Assembly: GCA_012295275.1 (NCBI GenBank) | Contig: CM022668.1 | Span: 2,372,989 to 2,436,988 of the forward strand | Source: Chrysomallon squamiferum | Lineage: Eukaryota; Mollusca; Gastropoda; Neomphalida; Peltospiridae | Length of the DNA: 64,000 nt | Direction: 5' to 3' | Shown here: positions 25,336-35,994 of the stretch, in pieces | How positions within the stretch are numbered: position 1 is the first letter of the stretch | Layout: each line of letters begins with the position of its first letter | Made by a program: the position numbers and the translations under genes | Notes under the pieces: model-generated | Databases searched by the model: none | Told to the model about the DNA's origin: nothing | The model's input: only the letters and a program-made list of their open reading frames with translations

Positions 25336-26691
25336 TCAAGGTTGTGACTTCTTAAAAACGTCTACAGAAGCAGTTTCTACGTTATTTTCTTTATTGTCAG
25401 TTTCAAGATGATTTGTCAGAGTTGTCTGTCCTTCCTTGTTATCTTTATCAACATCAGCTGAGCTGGACGTGATTTCTGCTCTGTATTCTTGCTTTTCATT
25501 GGCCGAGTCTGGCTGCAGTGTATGTTTAAATAAAATTTCTGGTTGGATGGTGTTTTTAGCTACAGATTCTGATTGGATGGTGTTTTTTGCTACAGTATTT
25601 TCAGATAAAGACTCAGACTGGATATTATTTTTCGACTCAAATTCTGATTGGATAGTATTTTTAAAATTCAGTTCTGGCTGGACAGTGGTTTTCAGTGATT
25701 TATCATTGTGAATTTCAGTGGAAGTAAATTTTGTTATTTCCTTGAGGACATCTTTTTCCTGCAGCTCACCTGGATGTGGATTTTCCAGCTTGGATTTAGT
25801 ATCTTGAGACTTTGCTGTATGTTCCATCTTGGAAGTGTCCATGGCAACATCAGCTTGTGTTTCAGAATCAATGTCGGAACTCTCTTTCTCAGGTCCACCA
25901 GTCAGATGGTTGCTATGGGTAACAGAGTCAGTGGAGACATCTGAAGGAGATGTCACAGTAAAGTGCTGAGGAGTGATGGTGGACAAACGGAAAACTTCCT
26001 CAGAGTTTTCATATTCTTTGTCATCAAAGTTGTACTGAATACTGAGAAACTCGTCAACAATGTTTGTGTCTGACCTGTGATCACTCTGCACATCAGATCT
26101 AATCAGACTGTCTGATTTGCTATCAGAATTTTCTCGATTTTCCTCTGAATGTTGAGGATTATTATTTAAAAGGTCAAAATCACTCTCTGAAACTTGAGAA
26201 TTAGTGTCTGAAACTTTATGACTAAACTCTGAAACTTCAGCACTATCTTCTGAAACAGCTTCAGAATTACTGTCTGAAACGTCAGTATAGTCCTCTGAAG
26301 AAATTTTAGAATTACTCTGTGAAACTTCATGATTACTGTATGAAACTTCATGTCTCTGCTCTGAAACTTCACTATTACTGTCAAAAACTTCATGTTTCTG
26401 TTCTGAAACTTCACTATTACTGTCCAAAACTTCAGTATTACTGTCAAAAACGTCATTATTACTGTCAAAATCTTCAGGAATCACTGTCAGAAACTTGAGG
26501 ATTGCCTTCTGTGGTTGTTGAGGAAGATCTGGCTTGGTGTGAGCTGCTGTACTCGTGGCCTGTGTGACAGATTCGTGGGTCTGGGTGGAAGGGAAGAGGA
26601 AGGGGTTGAGTATGCACTGCTGTCCTATGAAGTAATGATCATCAGGGCAAGATGACACACACTGGTTCTTGTGCAGGAAATACTTACACAT
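25336..26691 (-). CDS. Exon 6: last Cys-rich piece and acidic repetitive tail
   Basis: 451 residues. It starts MCKYFLHKNQCVSSCPDDHY, matching the last exon of the plus paralog, which stops about ten residues later. Here the frame runs on through degenerate EVS/DSNSEVSEQ repeats (about residues 340-440) and NTIQSES repeats (about 620-690) to FKKSQP. The tail has almost no Cys and no hydrophobic stretch, so it looks like a disordered, possibly O-glycosylated or phosphorylated extracellular stalk without an anchor. Confidence 0.88.
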   Translation of the reverse strand: MCKYFLHKNQCVSSCPDDHYFIGQQCILNPFLFPSTQTHESVTQATSTAAHTKPDLPQQPQKAILKFLTVIPEDFDSNNDVFDSNTEVLDSNSEVSEQKHEVFDSNSEVSEQRHEVSYSNHEVSQSNSKISSEDYTDVSDSNSEAVSEDSAEVSEFSHKVSDTNSQVSESDFDLLNNNPQHSEENRENSDSKSDSLIRSDVQSDHRSDTNIVDEFLSIQYNFDDKEYENSEEVFRLSTITPQHFTVTSPSDVSTDSVTHSNHLTGGPEKESSDIDSETQADVAMDTSKMEHTAKSQDTKSKLENPHPGELQEKDVLKEITKFTSTEIHNDKSLKTTVQPELNFKNTIQSEFESKNNIQSESLSENTVAKNTIQSESVAKNTIQPEILFKHTLQPDSANEKQEYRAEITSSSADVDKDNKEGQTTLTNHLETDNKENNVETASVDVFKKSQP

Positions 26692-29600
26692 CTGAAACAT
26701 TTTAAAAATAAGTTTGTATTCATTTTAAAACATTCAGAATATAGTGAAATATAACGAAACGTTCTAAAAAAATACATACACAGCTAGATTAATATTTGAG
26801 TTTTAAAATATTCATAAAAATACTTAAATATCTGAAAAATATTTATAACTAAATTTTTGTTTCTGATTTAAAGATTCTTCAAAATATCTGAACAAACAAA
26901 TAAATAAATAAAATAACAAATAAATAAATAAATAAATAAATAAATAAATGGACAAATAAACATTATCAATTTTAACTGATTGTTTTTGCCATTAACTTTT
27001 CAAATATGAAATAATATTCTTCTACTGTTGATCGTATTCAGTCTAGCATGAAGAGATATTTAAACTTAAGAGACCAGACTTCACACTTCAGTCTGTGACT
27101 AACTAAAAACTGAAATCACTTACAACACAGTCTGTGACTAAGTAAGAACTGAGATGACTTACAACACAGTCTGTGACTAAGTAAGAACTGAGATGACACT
27201 GAGTAAAAACTGAGACGACTTACAACACAGTCTGAAGATATCTGTGACTGAGTAAGAACTGAGATGACTTACAACACAGTCTGTGTCTCTGGGTCCTGTG
27301 ACTAAGTAAGATGACTTACAACACAGTTTAAAAAACTGAGATGACATTTGTATTCATTTCTGTGAAAACATTCAAGAACTAGAGATAAATATAACGAAAT
27401 GTTCTAAAAAAAATACTTATAGTCTGTGACAGCTGGATTAATATTCATAAAAAACTGAGATGACTTAAATATCTGAAAAAACTATTTAAAACATATTTGT
27501 GTTTCTGATTTAAACTGAAGATTCTTTAAAAAATCTCAACAAACAAACAATTAAATAAATAAATAAACAAATAAACATAAATTTTAACACAGTATGTGAC
27601 TGATTTCTGCCATTAACTTTTCTCAATATTCCTCTACAACATCTGTGACTCCTATTCAGTCTAGCATGAAGAGATATTTAAACTTAAACACTGAGATGAC
27701 CAGACTTCTGAGATGACATTACAGTCTGTGACTAAGTAAAAACTGAGATGACTTACAACACAGTCTGTGACTGAACTGAGATGACTTACGACACAGTCTG
27801 TGACTAAGTGAGAACTGAGACGACTTACGACACAGTCTGTGACTAAGTGAGAACTGAGATGACTTACGACACAGTCTGTGACTAAGTAAGAACTGAGATG
27901 ACTTACGACACAGTCTGTGTCTGTGGGTCCAGTGCAGACGACTAAGTAAGAACTGAGATGACTTACGACACAGTCTGTGTCTGTGGGTCCAGTGCAGCCG
28001 ACGGCGCACTCCGTGTGACAGCAGCCGAACACGTCCGTGCTGAAACAGTGGTTCAAACAGGAAGAGGGGCACGTCATCGTGTTCACTGAAACACAAACAA
28101 AGCTTATTTTTACATCTATCTACTTAATTACACATTTGTTTAGTGAATTTAACCTCTGTACGTGTAATTTTACATTTGTTTAGTTAATTATAAATTTATT
28201 TTAGTTAATTATACATTTACTGATTTAATTTTATATTTATTTAGTCAATTTTACATTTACTGATTTAATTTTACATTTATTTAGTTAATTATAAATTTAT
28301 TTTACTTAATAATACATTTCTTTATTTAATTTTACATTTGTTAATGAATCTGTTAATTTTAAAATATTTTATTTATACGTTTTTGTCTTCAAATTATTCA
28401 TTTACTAGCGTGTTTTAATTATATTTGATTACATTCTCAATCATTTCGATATTTCTTTATTTATATTTTTAACATCTATTTATTTATATGCATTCATAAT
28501 TTTAATCCTAACACTATCACAAACCTTAACCCTACTCTGATGTATATCTTAAGTGAACAGTTTATTCAATTAAACATAAATTTAATTCTTTCCAAAAATT
28601 CGTCCTAACTTTTATTGTTTTGTACCAAAAGTTTTCTTCAAATAATCTGACACTGAAATCCACCCTAACTACAAGGCTCATTCTAACCCTAAACACTATC
28701 CTAATCTAACGAAAACCCTAATCCTATCCTTAATCCTATCCCTAACCCTATCCCTAACCTCCCATTCTGTTACAGCACCATTTAAGTATTTATATTTTAT
28801 AAATGAACACTGGAAAGAAAGAAAAAACACAAAAAAGATTTGATCACTCACCTTTCTGACACAGGTTGTCTTCTGGTCCCCAGCATCGACTCACGTTGCC
28901 ATGACGACAGTGGGAGGAACATGGCTCACCTTAGTAATATACAACACAATACAATAGTTAAAATAATGATTATTGTTTAAAATGCATTTAACTAACAGTG
29001 ACAGTTCATCACAAAATAAAATATACGAGAAATTTTATGACATAATTTTGTTTTTGTTTTTAATATCCATCATCATTATTCTTCTTCTGTTATTTTTGCT
29101 GCTATTTTTATTATTATTGTTTTTATTGCTGTTGTTGGTGGTGTTGTTGTTGTCGTTGTCGTTTGCTGCTGCTACTATTGTTGTTAAACTTACAGTTAGT
29201 TGAATGTCCGTGTTTCTTCATATGTAACACATTGTCTCTGTTGGGGGTCAGGTGATCCCAGTCAATGGTGTCCACGTGACATAGCAACGGGTTTTCTAGA
29301 AACAGGACGTTTCCTCGAGAAATCTCTGAAATAAGAATTATTACAATAACAGTGCAATATCTGTCATTGTATGGCATGCAAATCAGAGTGAATCAGTGTT
29401 TAAAGACTCTTAAATATACTGCTGTACTGCAGGTTAATTTAAATGTTTTTCAGAGGAGAAACCCAAATAACTTTAGCTATTACTTTTTTTACAATCAAGA
29501 AAGTATCTTTAATAAGAAATATGCAATAAATAAATAAATAAATAAATGTTATAAACGTAGAAATATTAGAAGATCATGAAAAACAATTAATTGTCCATAT

Positions 29601-30119
29601 ATTTTAGATTTAAATGCAGCCACAATAAAATCTTCTTCAATTCTAACCCAACGTACGTTTTTTTTTAATCTTACCTTTCAGTTCTGGCATTTGCAAAGAC
29701 CTCAGACCATTGGTCATATTTCTGGAGGTCAAGGTCACAACAAGACCGTAGTCGGAACCGAGAACGGAGAAGGTGCTGTCCGCGCGAATCAGCTTCAGTT
29801 TTGGAAGCGAGATTTTCTCAACTTCCGTCACGAGACCAATCAGAACGTACCCTGTCACCATCTCGATGTCTTTCAGAAAGTCCACATCGTAACGTATATC
29901 CTTGGAAACGAGGTTGGTGACCTCCAGGTTACCGTTGACAAACGTGCAGCCGGAGTAGTGACGTTTCAATGACGTATAGTGGTCTGACAGATTTCCGGAA
30001 ATAGCGAACCCGACATTGGTTCCAGAACATTCTTTAAAAGTGACGTCTTCGCCTGAGAGAAAAATAATAATAAAAATTTTAAAAATTAAAACGTCAAATA
30101 TAACTTGTCTCTGTCTTTT

Positions 30120-30159
<40 letters not shown>

Positions 30160-30612
30160 TGTTAACTTTCAATTTCACGGACTAATAATGGGAAGCAGCT
30201 GTTCAGAAAATGTAAACATTAACCCTAAAATGTACCGAAACATTAAACCTCAGTACACATAACAGCTACATAATAAGTAATGTAATAATACAGGCAGACA
30301 TAAAAACAGTGTAAACAAATGTTGTTGTTGTTGTTCTTGTCCTTATAGTTTTTGTTATTATCATTGTTGTTGTTGTTGTCGTCGTTGTTATTGTTATTGT
30401 AGTTGATATTGTCGTTGTCGTTATTATTATTGCTGTTGTTATTCTTATCATTAATTAAAAAAAAAAGTAAAAGAAATGTAATCACAAAAAATGTTTTATG
30501 AGTTTGTTTTTGATTGACAGTTGGCATTTTTATAGACTGGTTTATGTGTCCATGTTCTTGTTTCTGTGTGTAAGAATGTTTCTAAAAGCTATGTATGCAT
30601 GTATGTACGTAC

Positions 30613-30701
<89 letters not shown>

Positions 30702-31838
30702 ATGTATGTGTGTGGATATTACAGTAAAACTGTGAAACTAGGGGTTTGGTGAAATCAGCTTTTACGAAGATATAAGTGTAATTTCACACAGCAAGTTCTA
30801 TATTTAGTTTGTTTGTCGCATTCTTCGGTTCTGACATTTAAAAGGTTATCACTTCGTTGATTCCCTGTTAATGAGAAAGTCTGGTGACGTCACTTAGAGT
30901 TAATTAAAGCAGGGAGAGGAAATCGAGTCACGAACAGCCGCCAGCTCGAGTTTTGCTTTGAGTTGCGAGCCAGTATTCGAGTTACGAGCGAGCTTCAGAA
31001 ACGCCGCCGCTGGTCGACGCAACGAACAACACAACATCCGCCCAGCATCCCTCGCTTCACGTGGTTACCTCGCCGTAGAAACATTTCTGTTGCGGTCGCG
31101 TTTTGTTCAGTATTTTGCCAAATTTCTATTTTCAAACCATGGATTCTAAGAAAGTGAGTGCAAAGGACAGTGCTGAGAAGAAGAAGCGGATGATGTCCAT
31201 TGAATTAAAGCTTGAATTCATAGAAAAACATAAGCGAGATTTGTGTGTAGTCGACTTGTCTAGGCAGTATGAGCGTACTGAAGCAGAAGGAGTCGATAAA
31301 GGCTGTAACTCCAGCTACAGGCGTTAAAATAATTTGTCTGATCTCCAAGATAAATACACTTTAAAAAAATCAATTTATTTCTCTGCGTTCTCTTTTATTT
31401 TGTTTTTATGGAATATTTGTCATTTATAAATAATTTTTTCTTATTTAAAAACACGTTACAAAAAAGAAATATATGGTTTTTAGGGGGCTGGAAGGATTAA
31501 TAGTATTTCATTTAATTTCAGTTGGGAAAATTGATTTGATATACGAGCAAATTGAACGGAACGAATTAAATTCGTAAGTCAAGGAACCAATGTAGTAGCT
31601 TTTGTTTTCACGATGTTTTCCAGTTACAGAAAGTTTATAATAATATAAATAATAATCTTAATAACAATTTCTATTAATTCAAAAATTACTTCTTTTCGTT
31701 TTGATTTTCAATATCTCAACATAACTATTATCATCATCGTCATTATTATTATTGTTATCATCATATTCATCATCATCATTATTATTATTGTTGGTGTTGG
31801 TGTTGTTGTTGTCGTCGTCGTCGTTGTTGTTGCTGTTG

Positions 31839-31872
<34 letters not shown>

Positions 31873-33145
31873 GTTGTTGTTGTTGTTGTTGTAAGTTTTA
31901 TTTGTAAGTTTTGAAACAAAATAATGCAGTTACATTTTTGGTATAGAGAATAGTTTGTAATTATTAAAAACTTGTGACTGCAGTTTTTGCATTTGTTATG
32001 CTAATTTATTCTGTTATTTATTTTATTTTATTTTATTAACAATTTTATTTATTTATATAGTTTATTTAATTCAGTTAATGAGTTTGTTATTACGTTTAGC
32101 TATACTGAAGTAATGGTCGCATTTAAAAAACAAATAATAAAAATTAAAACTCTTCATTAAAACACTCAAATAAATTTAATCCTGATTTATACAAAATATT
32201 GCCATTTTTATTTTTAAGTTTTTATTTTAAAACATCTCAGCATACACATATACTGACAGGCATTGGATTTAAGCGTATTAATAATGTTCATTTTTATACA
32301 TATATATAAAAATTAAAAAGTATTGAGAAACGTCTAATATGTAAATATTTTATCATTTTTTATAACTGAACCGAAAACTGCTGTTTCAAAAGTAAAAATA
32401 TTTTATTTCCAAATCTACCTTTTTTTCACATTTTATAATCATGTTTTTTTTTTTTTTTCCTCTCTGTGTGCAAAACAGAGAAACCTGTTCCTTGATACGA
32501 TAAGAAATAAAAACAAAACTGATTAAACTGTAAACAAACTGCTTTTTTGTGTGTCTGCGGTTACATAGATATATCTTATTTATTTATTTATTTATTTATT
32601 TGTTTGTTTGTTTGTTTGTTTGTCTTATATTATTATTATTTTTACTTATATAAATCAAAGAAAAACGTAATTTAAAATGTTCCTATATATAGGTAATTTT
32701 TTGTTTGTTTGTTGTTTTATTTGACCCATGAAATAAAGTTTAATAAATAAATAGACTGATAGACAGACAGACAGACAGATAGATAGACAGATAGATAGAC
32801 AGACAGACAGACAATCAGACAGATAGATGGATAAATAGATAGATATAGATAGCTATACAGATAGATAGATAGACAAATATATGGATAGATAGATAGATAG
32901 ATAGATGGATAAATAGACAGATAGATAAACAGATAAATAAATAAATTGAAGCAGTAGTAATAGCAGTAGCAGCAATAGTAGTGACAGTTTTAGCAGAGTA
33001 GTTGTAGTAAACAAATAAAATAATTAATAAATAAACAGCAATCGAAATAATAGTTGCAGCAGAATTAAAATATAAAAATTTGTCTTTGAGTCTTAAAGTA
33101 ATAAATTTTACAAATGGTGATAAGGGAGAGGGAAAGAAAAAGAAA

Positions 33146-33176
<31 letters not shown>

Positions 33177-33181
33177 AATAA

Positions 33182-33212
<31 letters not shown>

Positions 33213-33363
33213 AAGAAGAAGAAGAAATGAAGAAACAAAATAACGTTTGTAATAAACCATTATACTTACTTTTCTTGGGCAGCGAGACTTTGGGGAAAAG
33301 TTCAACAGAAATGACCGAATGAAAATGAAGAAAGAAAAAAGCAGACGTAAAAACAAGTTCCAT
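25336..33363 (-). CDS. Secreted EGFR/ErbB L1-furin-like protein with long acidic tail
   Basis: Six coding exons in transcript order: 33363-33270, 30052-29675, 29325-29194, 28929-28852, 28085-27967 and 26691-25336. They join without stops into 718 residues. Residues 1 to about 19 are a signal peptide (MELVFTSAFFFLHFHSVIS). Residues 36-185 form an EGFR-type L1 domain with GNLEVTNL, GYVLIGLVTEVEKI and NPLLCHVDTIDW. Residues 202 to about 300 are furin-like Cys-rich modules with CWGPEDNLCQK, CCHTECAVGCTGP and CKYF. The rest is a hydrophilic tail rich in Ser, Glu, Asp and Asn. N-glycosylation sequons NLS, NMT and NVS are present. No membrane segment or kinase is seen, so the product should be extracellular. 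ErbB receptors use L1 and L2 to bind ligand; a protein with L1 alone could trap ligand or bind receptor, but that is inference. It is divergent to, and clearly paralogous with, the gene at 35895. Confidence 0.85.
26703..27775. repeat. Diverged segmental duplication within an ErbB-like intron
   Basis: About 26703-27145 and 27343-27775 share the same order of landmarks (ATATAACGAAA, TTAAATATCTGAAAAA, GCCATTAACTTTTC, CAGTCTAGCATGAAGAGATA). The second copy has short pieces such as ACTGAGATGAC and AGTCTGTGAC inserted at many points. Confidence 0.8.
27725..27967 (-). repeat. Array of duplicated exon end plus GTAAGT donor
   Basis: On the minus strand, copies of ACAGACTGTGTCGTAAGTCA recur downstream of the real donor of exon 5, at spacings of 60, 39, 39, 39 and 33 bp. 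All spacings are multiples of three. The frame stays open and reads TDCVVSHLSSYLV repeatedly. More decayed copies lie at 27090-27340. Confidence 0.92.
27967..28085 (-). CDS. Exon 5: Cys-rich module (minus ErbB-like gene)
   Basis: 119 bp, the same length as in the plus paralog. It encodes CPSSCLNHCFSTDVFGCCH, TECAVGCTGP and TDTDCV, ending in phase 0 at GTAAGT. The end of this exon with its donor is the seed of a tandem array in the following intron. Confidence 0.92.
28683..28760. repeat. Degenerate interstitial telomere-like repeat
   Basis: Repeated CCCTAA and CCTATC/CCTAAC words, the best stretch reading TATCCCTAACCCTATCCCTA. TTAGGG/CCCTAA is the telomere repeat of most animals outside the arthropods. 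Confidence 0.6.
28852..28929 (-). CDS. Exon 4: first Cys-rich module (minus ErbB-like gene)
   Basis: 78 bp encoding CEPCSSHCRHGNVSRCWGP and CQK, the first furin-like module of domain II. Acceptor CTAAG, donor GTGAGT, phase 1 in and out. Confidence 0.88.
29194..29325 (-). CDS. Exon 3: end of L1 domain (minus ErbB-like gene)
   Basis: 132 bp, the same length as exon 3 of the plus paralog. It encodes EISRGNVLFLENPLLCHVDT and IDWDHL, matching the NPALCNVESIQW region of EGFR. Confidence 0.93.
29675..30052 (-). CDS. Exon 2: L1 domain (minus ErbB-like gene)
   Basis: Begins at a TCTCTCAG acceptor, phase 1 in and out. It carries most of the beta-helical L1 repeat, including GNLEVTNLVSKDIRYDVDFL and GYVLIGLVTEVEKISLPKL, very close in spacing to the human EGFR segment GYVLIALNTVERIPLENL. 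Confidence 0.93.
30613..30694. repeat. CT microsatellite
   Basis: About 40 uninterrupted CT units in intron 1 of the minus ErbB-like gene. Confidence 0.98.
30860..31595 (+). mobile_element. Tigger/pogo-type DNA transposon relic, internally deleted
   Basis: At 31139 an ATG opens MDSKKVSAKDSAEKKKRMMS, then IELKLEFIEKHKRDLCVVDL, the CENP-B-like N-terminal helix-turn-helix of Tigger transposases. After YERT the frame breaks. In another frame LKQKESIKAVTPATGVK follows, which is the usual continuation, so a short piece is missing. A GC-richer 5' leader and a 3' end with ACGAATTAAATTCGTAAGTC resemble the element's termini. The matching 5' inverted repeat was not found. It sits antisense in intron 1 of the minus ErbB-like gene. 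Confidence 0.75.
31139..31327 (+). pseudogene. Broken Tigger transposase N-terminus
   Basis: 63-residue frame ending after a frameshift inside the DNA-binding domain; the DDE catalytic region is absent. Inactive. Confidence 0.75.
32756..32940. repeat. GACA/GATA microsatellite
   Basis: Mixed GACA and GATA tetranucleotides with small interruptions, in intron 1 of the minus ErbB-like gene. Confidence 0.93.
33184..33228. repeat. GAA microsatellite
   Basis: About 15 GAA units directly after an AAT run, about 40 bases beyond the donor of exon 1 of the minus ErbB-like gene. Confidence 0.95.
33270..33363 (-). CDS. Exon 1: signal peptide (minus ErbB-like gene)
   Basis: ATG followed by a hydrophobic core, then VISVELFPK, with a GTAAGT donor in phase 1. 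The in-frame upstream Met (about 15 residues earlier) would spoil the signal peptide, so this Met is preferred. The plus paralog has the matching INAVISVE. Confidence 0.75.
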
Positions 33364-34435
33364 GTTTGTGAGAGAGAACGGCACCCTCGCTGTGTCCTGT
33401 CTCAAACTTTTACTCGACTGTTTTTCTCGTTTTATTTACGAGAAATTGGCACAATCTCTAGTTCCTATGGCGACAAAAACAAAAGCGTTTCTCTCGCTGA
33501 GAAAGAAAACTCTAAGCGTATGAATACATAAACAGGGCCAGAGCGATCTTCTTTACCAGTGGGTGTTCAAATAAACAGTTCACAGAAATTCGTTATGATA
33601 ATCATCATGTTGATTTATGTCCCTCCAAAGCATGGAAGAGTTCATTTACAATAATTTAAGAGCGTTAACGCATGCGTACATATAAATACTCTGTATTGTT
33701 TATGAATGTCAATGTGAATGATTTTGTTCCTTTGTGTGATTGTGGCACACATTTGGAGCTTATAATTTGATGATATATATATATAATTAATAAATAAATA
33801 AATATATATATATATAAAAAACTTATTTACCATGTTGATGTCTGTCTCTCCACTTGAGATTTCTATTTTTATTCTAATTACGTTTTCATTGCAAGAAGAT
33901 TGTACTTTTTTTCAATGCAATACTACCTACTGTTCACTAACCTCTTGTATATCTAACATACTAACTTCCTAACAACTACGAAGCTGAACCACTCCGTCGT
34001 TTTAATGTCTTTATTTGAATATCTCTCAAAAAATTACATCTGTTGGTACTTTGTGTGTTTTGCCATCTTCCTGTTGAACATTTACTCTCAACAGCGACCT
34101 CTACAGGCGGCAGAAGCAGATGTCTGGTGGGTTAATAAAACCTGCCATTATCTCTGCGTGAAGCCAACGAAACAAAATGACCTGCGTGATTGGTAAAGAA
34201 AGGTTCATTTGCATGTGTTATTTACCCCAGTTCACCACATTCCTTCATGTACGCATTTAACCCTATTCCTTACCTGCTCGTAATTAGCACGTAATGAAAT
34301 AAAACAACAAAAACACACACATACTCGTACTCAGAGTTATAACACATGTATATACATTCACTCAAACACTTATACGTATTCTCAAGCAGAGACAAGAGAC
34401 ACAGAGACAGTGACAAAGCGAGAGACACCCACACC

Positions 34436-34438
<3 letters not shown>

Positions 34439-34511
<73 letters not shown>
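34439..34511. repeat. AG microsatellite
   Basis: About 36 AG units, the complement of the CT run at 30613 on the same strand. Confidence 0.98.
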
Positions 34512-34515
<4 letters not shown>

Positions 34516-34557
34516 ATAGTAGTAACTTTTCGCCCATTTGTCTTCATGTCTAGATCT

Positions 34558-34591
<34 letters not shown>

Positions 34592-34723
34592 ATGAATGAA
34601 TAAAAAAATAATAATAATAAATAAAATAATAAATAATAAAAAAAATTAGCCGCTTATAAAAAATAAAAAAATTAGCCGAAAAAAAAAGAATTTTTTGGTT
34701 TTGTCAGACTTTTATTATTATTG

Positions 34724-34770
<47 letters not shown>

Positions 34771-34799
34771 CATACTTATATAGTACCTTTTCCATACCA

Positions 34800-35450
34800 A
34801 CTTAGTTCAATGATGTTTTACGGTGTAAAATAATAAATTTAAATATAAAAAGACATAGACATAAACATGTTAAAATAAATGTAAACGTAATGGTGAAACA
34901 TGTTAATATGGTGGCAAAAATAAATTTCACATTTCAAAATTGTATATGATAATTAATCGACTAACTTGAATATTTTGAAACTGGAAAATAACTCATAACT
35001 CTATATTAACAAAATGGATTTGAAAGAAATGGGTCTTTAACGTTGTTTTCAGTGTAGTTTTTGTGTCAGCCTCTTTGATGTTACTTGGGAGTGAGTTCCA
35101 CAGTGTCTTTGTAGCAATCCTGAAACATCTCTAGCAAAGTGGTTGTTCTTATCCTTGGTGTTACTAATCTTACTGACTTCTATGACTGTAGAGTCCTCTT
35201 GTCCTGTACACTTCCAGCAAGACCCTGATGTTCTCTGGGAAACGATCGTTCAAGGTGTTGTATGTGTTGACAGGAGTTTATACTCTGTCCAGCTGAGAAG
35301 AGGCAACCAGTAGAGCTCCTTCAGTACTGGCGATGTGTGAATGTTATGTGATGTCTTGGTCACAATGCGTGAAGCTGTATGACGATGGATCAACTTCGTG
35401 TGCATGCGTATATGAAACTGGCTCGCCAATGCTGGATAATTCATGTTTAA
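34800..35450 (-). mobile_element. Non-LTR retrotransposon (LINE) ORF2 3' relic
   Basis: On the minus strand, TASRIVTKTSHNIHTSPVLK and ELYWLPLL are followed, after frame shifts, by DRFPENIRVLLEVY and LWNSLPSNIKEADTKTTLKT. These are the standard C-terminal motifs of LINE reverse transcriptase proteins. Only the end of the element is left, with stops and shifts. The clade cannot be decided. Confidence 0.75.
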
Positions 35451-35522
35451 AGAATGACTAGTAGTAGCTGAAGAAGGTTATATCGGTTTTATGTTACGTT
35501 ACGTTGTGCTATGTTATTTGTT

Positions 35523-35565
<43 letters not shown>

Positions 35566-35894
35566 GTTTAGTTAGTTAGTTATGAATTTTTGTTTTTAAT
35601 GTTTTTATGTATATGAAATTATTTAAAAACATAAACAAGTTTAAATATTTTGTAATGACTTATTTTACATTACATTTTTCTTGCATAATTCCTAAATTAA
35701 TTCTGTATTTTACTGAAATTAAGCATATGTTGACACGCTAAGGATCAACGATACAGAGATAAAAGTAAAAAGCAACGCCTAGAGCGAAGAATCGTCTCGA
35801 CATATCTGAAACGGGCTAGAGTCACGTGACCTGCTCTGAGAGGAAATATCAACAAACTTCAAGAACAGGAAGAAGAAAGAGAAGGAGAAAAAAA

Positions 35895-35994
35895 ATGATG
35901 AAGTCATTTTTCTTGTTGACTGTTTGTTTTATAAACGCGGTCATATCGGTGGAGATAATTAAGACAAGAAGCGAAGAGCTCTTTAAAAGAGAAG
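35895..35994 (+). CDS. Exon 1: signal peptide (plus ErbB-like gene)
   Basis: Tandem ATG codons then a hydrophobic core ending NAVISVE, with a GTAGGT donor in phase 1. The frame is open further upstream with an extra 23 basic residues, but starting at the Met-Met pair gives a normal signal peptide. Confidence 0.8.

Larger units (their letters stand above)
33364..35894. promoter_or_regulatory. Shared divergent intergenic region of the two ErbB-like genes
   Basis: The two start codons face away from each other across about 2.5 kb, so both promoters must lie here unless there are distant 5' UTR exons. The region also holds an AG microsatellite, ATT runs and a LINE relic. I could not single out a TATA box or transcription start with confidence. 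Bidirectional control is inference from the layout. Confidence 0.4.

Noticed and set aside
30498-30752. Open frame with a long Ser-Leu run
   Set aside because: Translated CT microsatellite; the same holds for 34362-34547 on the minus strand.
34005-34196. 63-residue frame with a hydrophobic start
   Set aside because: In the intergenic region, with no recognisable domain and no splice context; not enough to call a gene.
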